Source of the DNA: Nectonema munidae
Taxonomy: Eukaryota; Nematomorpha; Nectonematoida; Nectonematidae
Reading direction: 5' to 3'
NCBI GenBank assembly: GCA_030549495.1
Contig: JAUIRK010000673.1
Span: 1 to 64,000 of the forward strand
DNA length: 64,000 nt
The translations under genes were made by a program, and so were the position numbers. The stretch's first letter is position 1, and every line of letters starts with the position of its first letter. The notes below the pieces were generated by a model. It worked only from the letters and a program-made list of their open reading frames with translations. It was not told the origin of the DNA and ran no database searches. Below, piece by piece: positions 1 through 11,261 of this stretch.

Positions 1-261
1 TCATCAAACTATAAGACAATGCACATATAGTGAGCATGTTATAGGTCAACAAGTATAGAGTAAGAGAGAGTGATGAGGAAAAAGAACTGCACATTAGTGG
101 AGAAGAGATATATGCTAAGTAGTTAGACAAAGAATGGATTGTTAACAGAATCACCACAATCAGAGGGATTCTCGCCTCGGCCATAACACGCTTTTTCCCC
201 TCCAGAAGAAAAAAAAGCTCATAACGACGTAACTGTTTCTTTTTCGCTCGTCGGGGAAAAA

Positions 262-2012
262 GCGGACATTAGGGTTATTGCACTATAGCTGTTTCGCAGC
301 AGGTTATAGAGTAGACATGATGCCTACAAGTGAAGTTTCAGGGACTTAGTGTAATGCACTGGGCGTTATATTAGCAATATTTGCGAGAGCTTGAAAAGTA
401 GAGCTAGGGTTACGTTGCTTTGCTTATTTTATTTAATTAGCTTTTATTTAAAGATGCAGTTCTATTTATTAATTAGCTTTATTTCCAAGCTGCAAAATAG
501 CTTTTGCTGCAAGTGAGTATGATGAAAGAATAGCCCTAAGATCTGAATAACGCTAATAAGAGTTATTACTAACAATATTTTGCATTTCTTGTATGGGCTT
601 ACACACACTAACATTAGTATTGATGGCTATTATTATTATTATTATGAATGTGAGTTTGCAAGTTTAGTTTTTCTATTGGAGATTTAAATGAATATGAATT
701 TTAGCCAAAGAAACAAAATGTTTGCACTTTATATTGTGCAAAATTTTTTTGGTTTTTTTAGAACACAATTTATAAAAAAGTTTAGACGGTAGATTTAATG
801 AAATAAAGAAAAAAAGGCGACGCAATCATGATTTTAATACAATCAAGAGAACTTGAACGGCAAAATAGCGTCAGAAAAATTTTCTTTCCTACATCTAAAA
901 TTCATAGGTTTTTATCTTAAATTGAAATTAATTTTTTATACTGTGTTAATTTTAAGAGACAATATTTTGTTGATTGTTTACAAACCCGAGTGATCATGTA
1001 AAAAGTTAGAAGAAATATCGTGAGAAACCTCCTGAGTTGATTTTCAAATTCTGAAGAATATAAATTTTTTTGAAAAGGATAATGAAAGGAAAAATATAAG
1101 AAATAATATGATTTGATGTTTATGATTGTGCGCTATTTGATAAGAAAAAATATAAATAGGTAAACTTTATTCTCACAATATAAAATATAATACAATGAAT
1201 ATGTAATAAAGTATATATTTAATAATTGATATTAAAATTGGCGATTTTATATTCAAAAAAGCAAGACATAAACCTTTTGTATTCCCACTATATTAGCGAA
1301 TAATTTTCATTTTTATTTGACACAAAAAATACCGACATTGCGGTCAAACAGCATTTTAAATTAAGAATTTCTGTTTTTTAAATTTTCAAAATATTTAAAC
1401 AATTTTCATTGATTTTAAATATTTAATTAACTTTTTTCTAAAGTAAAATTAAAAAGTTACGATTCTTTTTCATTTTGAAGAAAAAATTGATATTGACGTC
1501 GGACTTTACACTGATAATACGTGTTACCAAAGGTATTTGCTACTTGAAAACAATAATTGGAAAGAGAACCCAGTATATATAATTATAAAATATTGTATGT
1601 AGGTGTTGACACATTTTTGGCTACGTTGATATAAAAAAGCATAAACACTTTATTTGACACATTTATTTTCTTTTCAAATAAATTTAGATCACAAGAAGAA
1701 TGTCGTTTGCTTCTGATAGCGTAATACCATTTTCCTCTTCTCTTTAATTATTTTTAACAAATATTTTGTTTAAATAAAACTAAAAATTAAATAAAAAATA
1801 AAGACATATTTTTTGATGTGATGCAAATTTGTTTTTTCAAACAAAAACTTAAAAAAATAAAATTGATTTTTTGCTCATCTTCTGCCGCGCTCCAACATAT
1901 ATGTGGCGCTTCGCCTGTCTTAAAGCCAACATTTGGAAATCATTCTTAGTTAACAGTAGTTGCTGCAAAGTATGCTACAAACAATCGAATAAATTTAACG
2001 TTGCCACCGTTG
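262..2012. mobile_element. Left-arm copy of the 2-kb inverted-repeat element
   Basis: This is the mirrored copy of the element at 22,876-24,868. The outer terminus is clear (GGGGAAAAAGCGGACATTAG). The inner terminal module near 505-555 still reads AGTGAGTATGATGAAAGAATAGCCC. The far end has lost most of its terminal repeat but keeps the flanking TTGCTGCAA. The interior is AT-rich with no convincing coding frame; it carries a short ATT microsatellite near 630-650. Confidence 0.6.
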
Positions 2013-3330
2013 TGCAATTCAGTGCTTGATTTTATTTTGAGTTTTTTCCATCGGAGTACAACTTAAAAAATTTTTTTGTAGTGACGATAGCCTGGGAAAG
2101 TTCATACAACTTGCACAAACCTTTCCGTTATCTGGGATTTTTCACCTGTCTTTTCGACGTTTTTTTCCGTGTTTTGATATTTGTTTTTCAAATATTCATA
2201 ATCTTTAGTTAATTCCTCAATAAAAGAAAAGCAAAGTTGTGATTTTACTTGTATTTTCTTGAATGAAAGTTTATCGCTGCTTGAGTAGCGGGATAGCCAA
2301 TGTATTGTGCCAAATTTTTTGTGCACTATAAAATACCTTAATTCAGACAATGCCATCGACCTGTTTACAGTGTTAAAAATGCTAATTATCATGTTAATAT
2401 TTTTCAGCCAATAAATTCATTAACTTATGAGTTCAAGATGGTAGTTTTTGCGCAAAATAAAAAGTCACAGACCATTTCAAAACACCAGTTTCTCTGTCAC
2501 AATTGCTTTTGAAAGTAAAATACTTGATTCCAAAAAAATTGCCAGCGATCAAAGGTGAAGACAAAATATTATCATTTTTTGTATTCTTAAATATTTTTAT
2601 CTTGTTTCATCTTTTGAATAATCTTTTTTCCAAATACCTGACTTATTAGAACATCATCACTTGCCAGTAGAATTCAAGAACTTTTTCGTTTTTGTGTGTT
2701 GAAATCATTGTTTTTAATGATTTTGTAGTGCTTGTTTTTGCTCTTTTTTTATATAAACTAAAAATTTTTTTTCCAGAAAGATGAAGGAGAAAAAGATAAG
2801 CAGATGATTCAGGAACTGGACTTATCGTCATAAGGTGGATATCTATTGATTTTCGATACATATACTTTTTTGATGTATTGTTTTTAAAGGAGCCTTTCTT
2901 TTAGAATATCCGATTTACCAATACTTCGATTTTACTTTGATGTAAAAACTCATTCTTCTGTGTATTTTCCACGTTCTAAGATTTGCATATCAAATAACTT
3001 AGAAAGTGCGGAATGAATTTATTGATGCAGTTTTTCTTATCGAGATTTATTATTGATTTAGTTTTTTCTTTGTATGCGTTAGAAAATGAGTGGTATCAAT
3101 TTTCCAAAAGCAGTTCAATATCTGTAATCATATACAATTTATCTTAGACGTAGCTTTGTACAAAAAAAGAAAATACTTCAAGCAACTTCGACAATTTGTT
3201 GCTTCGAAAGAAATTTTTTTTCACAAAAAAGGAATTTTGATCTCTTTTTTATTTACATAGACTTGATAATTTTCTTCGCTTCCTGTTTTTCTTACATCTT
3301 TATAGAATTTTTAGACGCCACTTGCGAATG
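2012..3330 (-). pseudogene. Left-arm copy of the RNase-H-fold transposase-like gene
   Basis: This is the degraded mirror of the gene at 21,423-22,875. Two stretches stay open: one reads SQLCFSFIEELTKDYEYLKN, nearly identical to the right-arm protein, and the other matches the Ser-rich segment around DDKSSSESSAYE. The position matching the right-arm start codon reads AAGTGGCG instead of AAATGGCG, so the start is lost. Frameshifts separate all the pieces. It cannot make a functional protein. Confidence 0.65.
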
Positions 3331-3674
3331 AAACCAAAAAAAAAAACTAGAAATATAAATATATAGGGTTTTATTATGTAACTCAACAAATTTTTGCTAA
3401 CTTTAAATTTAAAATAGGGAGGTTTTTAATTTCTTTTTTTAAAATCAATAATAATGTACCTATATTAAAAATTATTGTGTGTGTTTGTGTTTTATTTAAA
3501 AAATTTTAATTTAGTAACAATGTGGCATGTGCGTAAGCATGTAATAATAATACACTCTGTTGACTTAAAGTGATATAGTGCTGTGTGATTAATTCACTCC
3601 CAGCCATTTTCGATTGTTTATCGATTATTAGCACATTTCAAATTTTCAGTTTTATTTCAGATTATATAGTCAAG

Positions 3675-5035
3675 ATGCCCAAACAATATATATGATCAAT
3701 ACATTAATTTTGGTTTTGTGAATTGAGTTAGGTCGGGGAAGAATCTGCAATACGGTGTGGTGTGCAAGAAATATTATCAAATGCACCGAGTGAGTTTTGC
3801 AATCGCCAACTAATATCCAGACTAGAAAAAAGATCGCGATCCTAATTATTTAAATGACTTGAGAAAACGACTAGTAGCAGTAACGGGGAGTGCAATATTT
3901 GGCCAGAAGGTGAAGCTCCGAAAAACAAAATTTTTTGTATTTTAGTCAAATAAAACATACTTCATCGTTGATGAAAGCGTGCTGGCCGAGCATACAGGTT
4001 TGGTGTCTACAGTTATTAATGAACCAGTCATTTTCATCAATTTTAGCAGAATTGTAAATAATTGACGAATCACAGACGTAACCGCACACAAGAAAGTATG
4101 TGCGTTATGCTACTAAGGATGCAATTAAAGTTTTAATTTTTGACCAATGAAAAGACAACTGCCAACAAAGTGAGAAGACGTGGGCCGTTTTGCGAAAACT
4201 TTTTCAAAGAAGTAGAATACTGATCTATTTAGTTTCGGGAAGCAGTATATCACTTGTTCAATACATACACGATTAGTTTTCTCTTGTTGTGTTCACGCTC
4301 GGATATGAAGATGCTTCGGAAACTGGTGGTTAAGATACAACCACATATGATTCGCCCTAACGTTCCTTCCAGAGATATGATCAGAGTGCTCGTCATGCTT
4401 TTCGATGATGAGGCAGTTCTGAGGGCCATACATGCTCCTTTGTGCCGAGGCACTTTCGAACAGAGTTCAGAAGACTTGAAGATGAAAACTTCATTCTTAC
4501 CTGCCTACCTGTCAAGCGCTTCATATCATTTCAATTAGCTAGGCTGCGCCGGTTTTGCCAATCACAACGTATTTCCGTGACGAGAACAAGGTTTGGAATG
4601 TGAATGTCGGGGAGGGGGAAGTTTTAGTTTGGTCAAGAGATCACCAAAAGATCTCTGGCGAAATCGGGCAATACTTCTTCAATGATCGTGATGCACAAAC
4701 ATGCATTTACATTCGAATCCATTCACTTATTAACACTGGTGATTCAACTGGAGAACTCATTGATTTGTGTGCGTGACAGAAAAAATCATACCAATAACTT
4801 CGGTTAAATGTGTCCTCTCGCTCAAAAATAGCAAAGTAAATCCTCATTTTCTCATATTTCCGTTCGACATACCGCTAACGCTTAGGTTTTCAATTTTCTT
4901 ACCGTGCCGAAGACACAGCTTCGTAGACCCCAGAACATAATGATGTTGTGTGGAAAGATTTCAATTGATGGCTTGCCCAGTGTGAAGAAAAATTGCAGCT
5001 TTTCATCGCATTGACTTACGGGTGAGTATTTCTTA
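3675..5035 (+). pseudogene. Left-arm copy of the inner ZBED-type hAT transposase
   Basis: This mirrors the minus-strand gene at 19,338-21,009. It starts ATGCCCAAACAA, followed by a trace of the BED-finger region. The open stretch 4,254-4,538 encodes KLVVKIQPHMIRPNVPSRDM, matching the conserved hAT segment before the (R/L)WLSRG motif. A further stretch at 4,555-4,776 matches the IGQYFFNDRDAQTC region. Many frameshifts and stops are present. This is a plain DNA transposon gene in decay. Confidence 0.65.
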
Positions 5036-5284
5036 TTAATGATAAGCTACTAGCTTGTTTATTTTATTATGTGACGAGCAAATAAATTGGGTTAAGTTTT
5101 GTATATTTAATTGTGATTCGTTTACTTGTATTGTACTCCATATATTAATCGTCTGTTCAATCCTTATATAGTCTTTTTTTCATAAAAACTACTCTGTAGA
5201 ATAAAGTCCATAGTGGTACACAAGGGGTCTGTAGTTCAAAAACCCTGTTTCTACAGGAAGAATACAACTTCCAGCCGGTTACTT

Positions 5285-5800
5285 GATCTACAGCAGACTT
5301 GTTTCACTAAAGAAATAAAAATGCAAACATATTCGTTTTTTTGCCAGACTTGGAAGAGCTGATATTTGTCCCCGGCGCAGTTAGGGGCGAATTTTCGGGA
5401 GTCGCCGGTGTCTCACGACTTTCCGGGTCGAAATCAAGTAGGTAATCTTGAAGTATTTTAAAGCACCGAGTTCATTTTATATTCAAAAAGGCAATAGTAG
5501 TTTTTGGCATTTCAATGCTGTGATTGAAAAATGCAGCAACCCCTTGTTCTCCTCATAACGATAACTAAGCTCCGTGGAGAAAAGCCGTAGAAATAGATAC
5601 CGGTTCAAATCCTCTCCACATTGTATTTTTATAACTCAGAAGTGAAAGCGGTTTTTATTTTTTGCAAATTCAACATACAATGGACGTCGCCACAGTCATA
5701 TTCAGTCATTTCCTTCCTCTGTGATGAATGCTCGGTGATACATTTTGACAATACTAATAAGTAGGCGATTTACTTGCCCCCAGTCGGCAGTGACACACGT
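5285..5800 (-). pseudogene. Left-arm trace of the outer ZBED-type hAT gene
   Basis: Short blocks match the reverse complement of 18,460-19,000, for example AAAATGCAAACATATTC, ACTTGGAAGAGCTGAT, CACAGTCATATTCAGTCATT and TTGCCCCCAGTC. Between them the sequence is too altered to translate. The hAT terminus of the inner element lies just upstream (near 5,214-5,255), as in the right arm. Confidence 0.5.
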
Positions 5801-7050
5801 AAATCCAGTCTGACATAGCGCACATTCTTATTTTAACTTTGACATCTGAAAAAATTGCCAAGAACTAGTTATATATTTGTAACGGTAATAGTAAGGTTAA
5901 AAATTATGTTTAGAAAGTAGTTTGTAGACAAGTAGAAGCGAAGAAGGAAAGATTAAAGGAACAAGAAATGAAAGGGATGGAAAATTAAATAAGAATTCAC
6001 TGGAATAATATTACTATTTCCTTATCATATTTCATTTCAATATTTAATATACTTGTTTCTTTTTACTCTAGAATAGTTGTATGTAGGTGGGCCAGTTGCT
6101 TGTTGTGTACCTACTAAAAGGTCACTTTCCTTCAGTTCGATACACGTAATTGTCTTTCTATTCTTCTCGTATTATGTTATTTCGCTTATTTATATTTATT
6201 CTATTGACGTATAACAAAAATAGAAAAAAGCATAGTAGCATACTAAATTCAATTTTTATTTAAACAACAAAATAAAGGATTGATTAAATAGAATAGTCTA
6301 CTTTTAGCTTCTAAGATGTGCAAATGAGAAAAACAACACATACACAACATGCACTGAACAAATGAAGTATCTTTGTTCGAATATTGAATATACAAATTTC
6401 GCAAAATGAAATTCCAAATTTTTTCAAATATTATTCGTTTTTGTAAACATTATTTACTATATGGATGTGTTGCCGTGTTTTCTTCTTTAAACCGTGTGCT
6501 TTAACCATCTTATCATTAATACATTACAAGCTTATGCTGCTGTTTCTTTTCATATTTAGATGAACAAAAAGAGTAAGGACATATACCGGTTCATCGACGT
6601 TATAAAATCCTTCGCTTTACTCCTCCTACTAGCCCCATGAATACCATTAGCCTTTAGCAGTTACTATATAAGCAACTTTACAACTTCACTATACCGTTAG
6701 CACTGATTGGCCAAGAGTGCTATTTCGTCGTAACAGAACCAATTTTTACAGGAAGGGGCAAGTATGAAATTTTTTTTTTCCAAATCTTCCATCTATTACT
6801 TAGACGAAAGCTGAGCGAACTTTTTTACGTACCAAAAACATGAATTGGTCGGTTTGTTGTCAAGTCTTGACTTGAAAAAACCCTAGATTCCTTGTTATTT
6901 ACAAATTTCAAAAATAATGGTTTTAAGAATGGCCATTTTTGCCAATCCCATTAAAGTGTTACTATAGCTGCATACCGATATAGTTTTGCTTATCTATAAT
7001 ACGTTTTAGTAACCAAAATTCAGCTTCTTATCTAAATGATCTTTTTTAGA
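5800..7050. other. Left-arm non-coding stretch
   Basis: AT-rich sequence mirrored by about 16,800-18,440. The conserved block around 6,570-6,720 (TAAAGGCTAATGGTATTCAT on the complementary strand) matches 17,275-17,450. I see no gene. The tRNA-like short repeat of the right arm (about 18,010-18,150) is largely missing at the matching position near 6,090-6,140. Confidence 0.5.
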
Positions 7051-7149
7051 GAATATTTTTGTTTTATCATTTAAGTTTGAAAATGCATTCATATGCCAAT
7101 CACAAATTTCCTCTCAATGTTCAATATACTAGTCCTTCTTTTAAAATGC

Positions 7150-7540
7150 GTATATTTTGCTTATCGCTTTCCAGCTGTATTTCAATTAATTTTTGTAGTT
7201 GTGGACTTTTTTCGATCATACTTAGTTATCTACTTCTGAAATATATAAGGGTTCAAGCTTACTTACCCGTTTCATTTTTCGCGATCTTCTTCTTTCTTCT
7301 TCACTTATATTTTTGTGTGTTATTTTTTACTGTTTACTATATTAGTTATTCACTCATTGCAATTTTCATCTTCAGTCTTGTCGATTTTTCAATAGCGAAA
7401 TTTTTTTCAGTTAGTTTTGTCACAATCTCTGTATGTAATGATTTTCGTTGGTGTTCTTTGCAAAATTTGGCAATTTTATCACGTAAAAGAAAAATGTTAT
7501 TAACACAAAATGTTATTTTTGTATTCTTTATTTAATGAAT
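7150..7540 (+). pseudogene. Left-arm counterpart of the GC-richer exon candidate
   Basis: This matches the reverse complement of 16,345-16,730 in order: GTGGAC, then a polypyrimidine tract, then the exon. The right-arm exon is GC-rich, whereas this copy is strongly T-rich. An open frame of 158 codons (7,059-7,535) survives but encodes mostly Phe, Ile, Ser and Leu. The open frame is best explained by T-richness, not by selection. Confidence 0.45.
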
Positions 7541-7984
7541 CTTTTCTCTAGAACGTCGATTTCATTTCCTAGAAATCTATTTTTACTTATAATTGTTAAT
7601 TGCCGAGTAATATAAAATGTTTTCCAGTATAATTTCTCCAAGATAATTTTTATATTTTTAAACATAATAGTATCCAAACAAAAAGATAGATAAACTTTTG
7701 TCTTAAAAAATAACCCTTTTTTTTTTACTCTTATTGGTATTTGTGAAGATTATTTAAATTTTGTTTTTTCAATAGACAGCGGAGTGTTTTCATTTGCAAG
7801 CCAGTTTTCTTAAGGGGAAGTTCATAGCACTGCTCCAAACACTCATCAAAAGATAAAAAAGGGCGATTTTATATTTATTTATTTTATATTATTATTTTTT
7901 ATTATTTGAACATTTTTCGATTCTTTGATTATTCGACAAATATAATATTTAAAATCGTGTAAATTGCAAGAAGTAGTGGGGCTA

Positions 7985-10465
7985 AACTTGTAACATCGAG
8001 GTAAGAATGCAACAGAAAAGCGTCATTCCTTCCTGTATATTTGTACATGGAAACTGTAGTATACAGGTCGAAGATCATCGTAGTATACAGGTTAAATAGG
8101 TTGAGATGACATTGCAGTGAAGGCTTGGATGAATCATCGTAGAATATTGGAGAATATACGGGGAGTTATTTTTAAAAGAATATTTTTTGACATTACAGAA
8201 TTTTATTTTGATTACTAAAATATTAGAGAGATGAATTATCGCGGTAGGTCGAGAACCAATGTAGTATACAGGTATAATGTATATAGGTAATAACTATACA
8301 CCGTCTCCTGAATGCAGCACAAATCTATTATCTAGCAGCTCCATAGAAAATTGAACATTGTCTCCCTAGTTATTTGGTAATATGGAATAGAAAACTCATC
8401 AGTATATATTAAAGATGAATAATCCTAGTAAATAAAGTTGGAGATGAATCATCGTAGATAGTTAGAAATAAGATGAATCATTGTAGTATAGTTTGGAGAT
8501 GAATCATCGTAGAATACAGGTTGGAGAAAGAATCAACGTAATATACGGTTATTTTTTAATTTTTATTTGATTATTTGACAAAATATATTGGTATAGGTTG
8601 GTTCATCAGCGGTATATAGAAATATATCCAACTGTATATATATATAGGTAATGGTCTATGGGCATTAAAATCTCCCCTCGAATGATTTGTGTGTGTCAAA
8701 TCTTACATTTAGCAGAAGAACAGAAAGTTGAACATTGCTCCCTTAGTATTATACATGGAATATAAACCATCGTAGTATGTTGTAGTTGAAGATGAATATC
8801 GTATTGTTGAGATGAATTATCGTAGTATGCATCATTGTATATATTTGGAGATGAATCAATGTAGAATACATTATTTGCTATTTTAAAGAATATTTCGTCG
8901 ATTCTATTATTTACAGAATTTTATTTTTGATTATTTTGTTATATTAGTAGCAGATGGCAAGTGCAAGAACCAACGTAGCATACAGGTATAATGTACTATA
9001 GGCAATGTGTTTAGTTGTTTCCCGAATGATAGTATATCAAATCTATCTAGCAGAACAGAAAGCGAGTGGAACATTGCCCTTAAAGTTATTGCGCATGGAA
9101 TATAACCATCGTATGTGTTCGAAGATCGACCATCGTATATGCTTAGCGGGATGAATTATCGTATTTTTCAGGGTGGAGATGAATCATTGTAGTATAGTGT
9201 AGCTTGGAAGATGAATCATCGTGGTAGTCATAGTTGGAGAGCATCATCGTAGAGACGGGCTATATGCAGTTATTATTTTTCGATTCTTGATTGTTATAGT
9301 ACTTATTTTGATTATTTGATAAAATACGGAGCGCAGGGCTGGGCTATCGCGGTATTGGAGATGAACCAACGTGCTGATACAGGGTATATGTATATAGGTA
9401 TTCACCTTAGTAGCATACCCCCGAATGGTAGTATATCGTCTACCTGAACAGAAAATTGAACATTGTCTCCTTAGTACAATAGAAACTTCAGAAGCTGAAG
9501 ATGAATAATCCTAGTAAACAGTTGAGATAATCATCGTAGCATAGGTTGGAGATGAATTGTGTATAGTGTTTAAAAGATAATCATCGTAGGTCATAGTAAT
9601 CATCGTAATATACTAAGTAGTTGTTATTTTTCGATTCTTGATTGATTTTTTGATTATTTGATGTTAGTATTATAGGTAGTTGGAGATGACATCGTGTATA
9701 CAGGTTGGAGATGAACCAACGGCATACAGGTGTAATAGCAAGTACAACTATGTAGCATCGTCTCCTCGAATGAGGTATATCAAATCTACATCTGTGAACA
9801 GAGTATTGAAACCGCTTGTACATGGAATATAAACCATCGTAGTATATGTGGTTGAGATGAATCATCGTAGTATACAGGTTGGAGATGAATCATCGTGGTG
9901 TAGTTAGGTGGAGATGAATCATTGTATAGTAGTTTGATCCATCAGAATTATAGTATCGATTATTCCCTGTTATTTTAGTTGTTATTTTCGATTACAGAAT
10001 TTTCTTCTTGATTATTTGATAAAATATAGTTATATAGGTTGGAGATGAATTCATATATATAGTTAAACCAACGTAGTATAAGTATAATATATAGTAATAA
10101 CTTATAGCACACTCTCGAATGAGTATATCAAATCTAGACTAAAGGCAGAATGTGAACAGAAAGTTGAACATTACTCTAGTTATTGTGTTACGGTCCAATG
10201 TAGTAGTACAGGTTGAAGATGAATCATCTTAGTAAACAGTCATCGTAGTAGATGTTGGTATTTAAATCATTGTGGCAGTAGTTTGGAGATGAATCATCGT
10301 AGTATATTGAGAAGTTAATCATCGTAATACTGCCATTTTTTGTTATGAATATTTTCGATTCTAAATACAGAATTTATTTGATAAAATATATTATATAGGC
10401 TGGAGATAGAATTGCCGTAGTAGTTTATTTTTGTGTTGAGATCAACCAACGTAGCATACAGGTAT
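7985..10465 (-). repeat. Left tandem array, about 7 compressed copies of the 421-bp satellite
   Basis: Read on the complementary strand, this is the same satellite as 11,262-15,725. The AT-rich landmark (TTTTTCGATTC...GATTATTTGATAAAAT) recurs near 8,190, 8,560, 8,910, 9,290, 9,630, 9,990 and 10,360. That gives a spacing of about 340-375 bp instead of 421. The 28-bp sub-repeat (GATGAATCATCGTAGTATAC) is visible in most units, but each unit carries its own scattered short deletions and substitutions. Independent erosion of every unit is unusual for a tandem satellite. Confidence 0.85.
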
Positions 10466-11239
10466 GCGTTCGTGTGTTGCGTATGTATATTGTCAATCTG
10501 TCATAGTTAAATAAAACTGTCGAAAATTAATATATATTTTTTACTTTTTATGGGTCAGTAGTATAGGTCAGTATAATATTTTCTAATAAATTTTAAATTA
10601 TTTTTCAAGTGAAAAATGTCGATTAAATGTAAGAGTTTTGTTTGATAATCGTAGTCTACTTTTATTTAGTTTAGATACAACCTTTTTCTAATTTTTAACG
10701 GGAGGGCATTCGTTAAAAATTATACCATGGAAGTGCGAAGAATAAATCACATTATTGATTGATTTTAGAGCATAATTATGCGAAGAAAGATTAACACATG
10801 TTGCATTACGCGTTTGTGAGCGCAGTGAATTCTTATCTAACATACGCTTCACCACATCTTTAGCACGCGTGTGTGGTTTATTTTATCGGGCTAGTGTACG
10901 CTTAGTTTATTTGTAGTGTTTCTAGCTTAAATCTTAGTCAAATATTAAAACGCTTATAACTTCCACATTTCTCAACAAAATGCATCCTGCGATATACCAA
11001 ATTAAAGTATTTTTTATGGGCTTTCAGAATACATTACTTATATCATAAGTACTTAAGAAATACCATTTTACTGTTTATATTTTCCATGTGATTCATACCA
11101 TTAATTAGCAGATAAGGGATGCATTTTAAACTAAAACAGTAATATATTTGAATAAATATTTTTTCAGTATAAAGAGTTTAGAAAACTCTTCTCTAATATG
11201 TAATGATATATTCTCATAACCTGTACGGTTGAACGCGGG
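10466..11239. other. Palindrome spacer
   Basis: This sequence separates the two opposed satellite arrays and is not itself palindromic. Most of its second half is a 300-bp dispersed repeat that recurs at 61,801-62,091. The remainder is AT-rich with no coding frame. The last 20 bp before the right array (AACGCGGGTAGACAACTTGC, about 11,233-11,252) is unusually GC-rich for this locus. Confidence 0.8.
10766..11065 (+). repeat. Dispersed 300-bp repeat, copy 1
   Basis: This aligns almost end to end with copy 2 at 61,801-62,091. Shared blocks include ATGTTGCATTACGCGTTTGT, TTTTATCGGGCTAGTGTACG, CTTAGTTTATTTGTAGTGTT and TATGGGCTTTCAGAATACAT. I see no terminal inverted repeats, tRNA promoter boxes or coding frame, so the family is undefined. 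It could be a fragment of a larger element. Confidence 0.8.
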
Positions 11240-11261
11240 TAGACAACTTGCGTGTTATCTC

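Larger units (their letters stand above)
1..10465. repeat. Left arm of a 25-kb imperfect palindrome
   Basis: This arm reads as the reverse complement of the right arm from about 25,183 back to 11,240. Shared landmarks in mirrored order include: the block around 30-110 against 25,040-25,150; the GCGGACATTAGGG terminus near 272; the transposase-like gene (2.0-3.3 kb); the ZBED gene start (ATGCCCAAACAA at 3,675); the hAT terminus near 5,250; and the flank of the tandem array (7,800-7,970 against 15,750-15,970). Compared with the right arm it is full of short deletions and substitutions and is about 15% shorter overall. It runs off the window start, so the palindrome may extend further. The arm relationship is seen directly; the cause of the erosion is not. 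Confidence 0.93.

Noticed and set aside
5560-5640. tRNA B-box-like word GGTTCAAATCC in the left arm
   Set aside because: The matching right-arm position reads AATTCAACCATTTTC, so the word appears to be an accident of left-arm change.
7059-7535. 158-codon frame as a membrane protein gene
   Set aside because: It is very T-rich, has no family features, and its better preserved right-arm counterpart encodes a different peptide.
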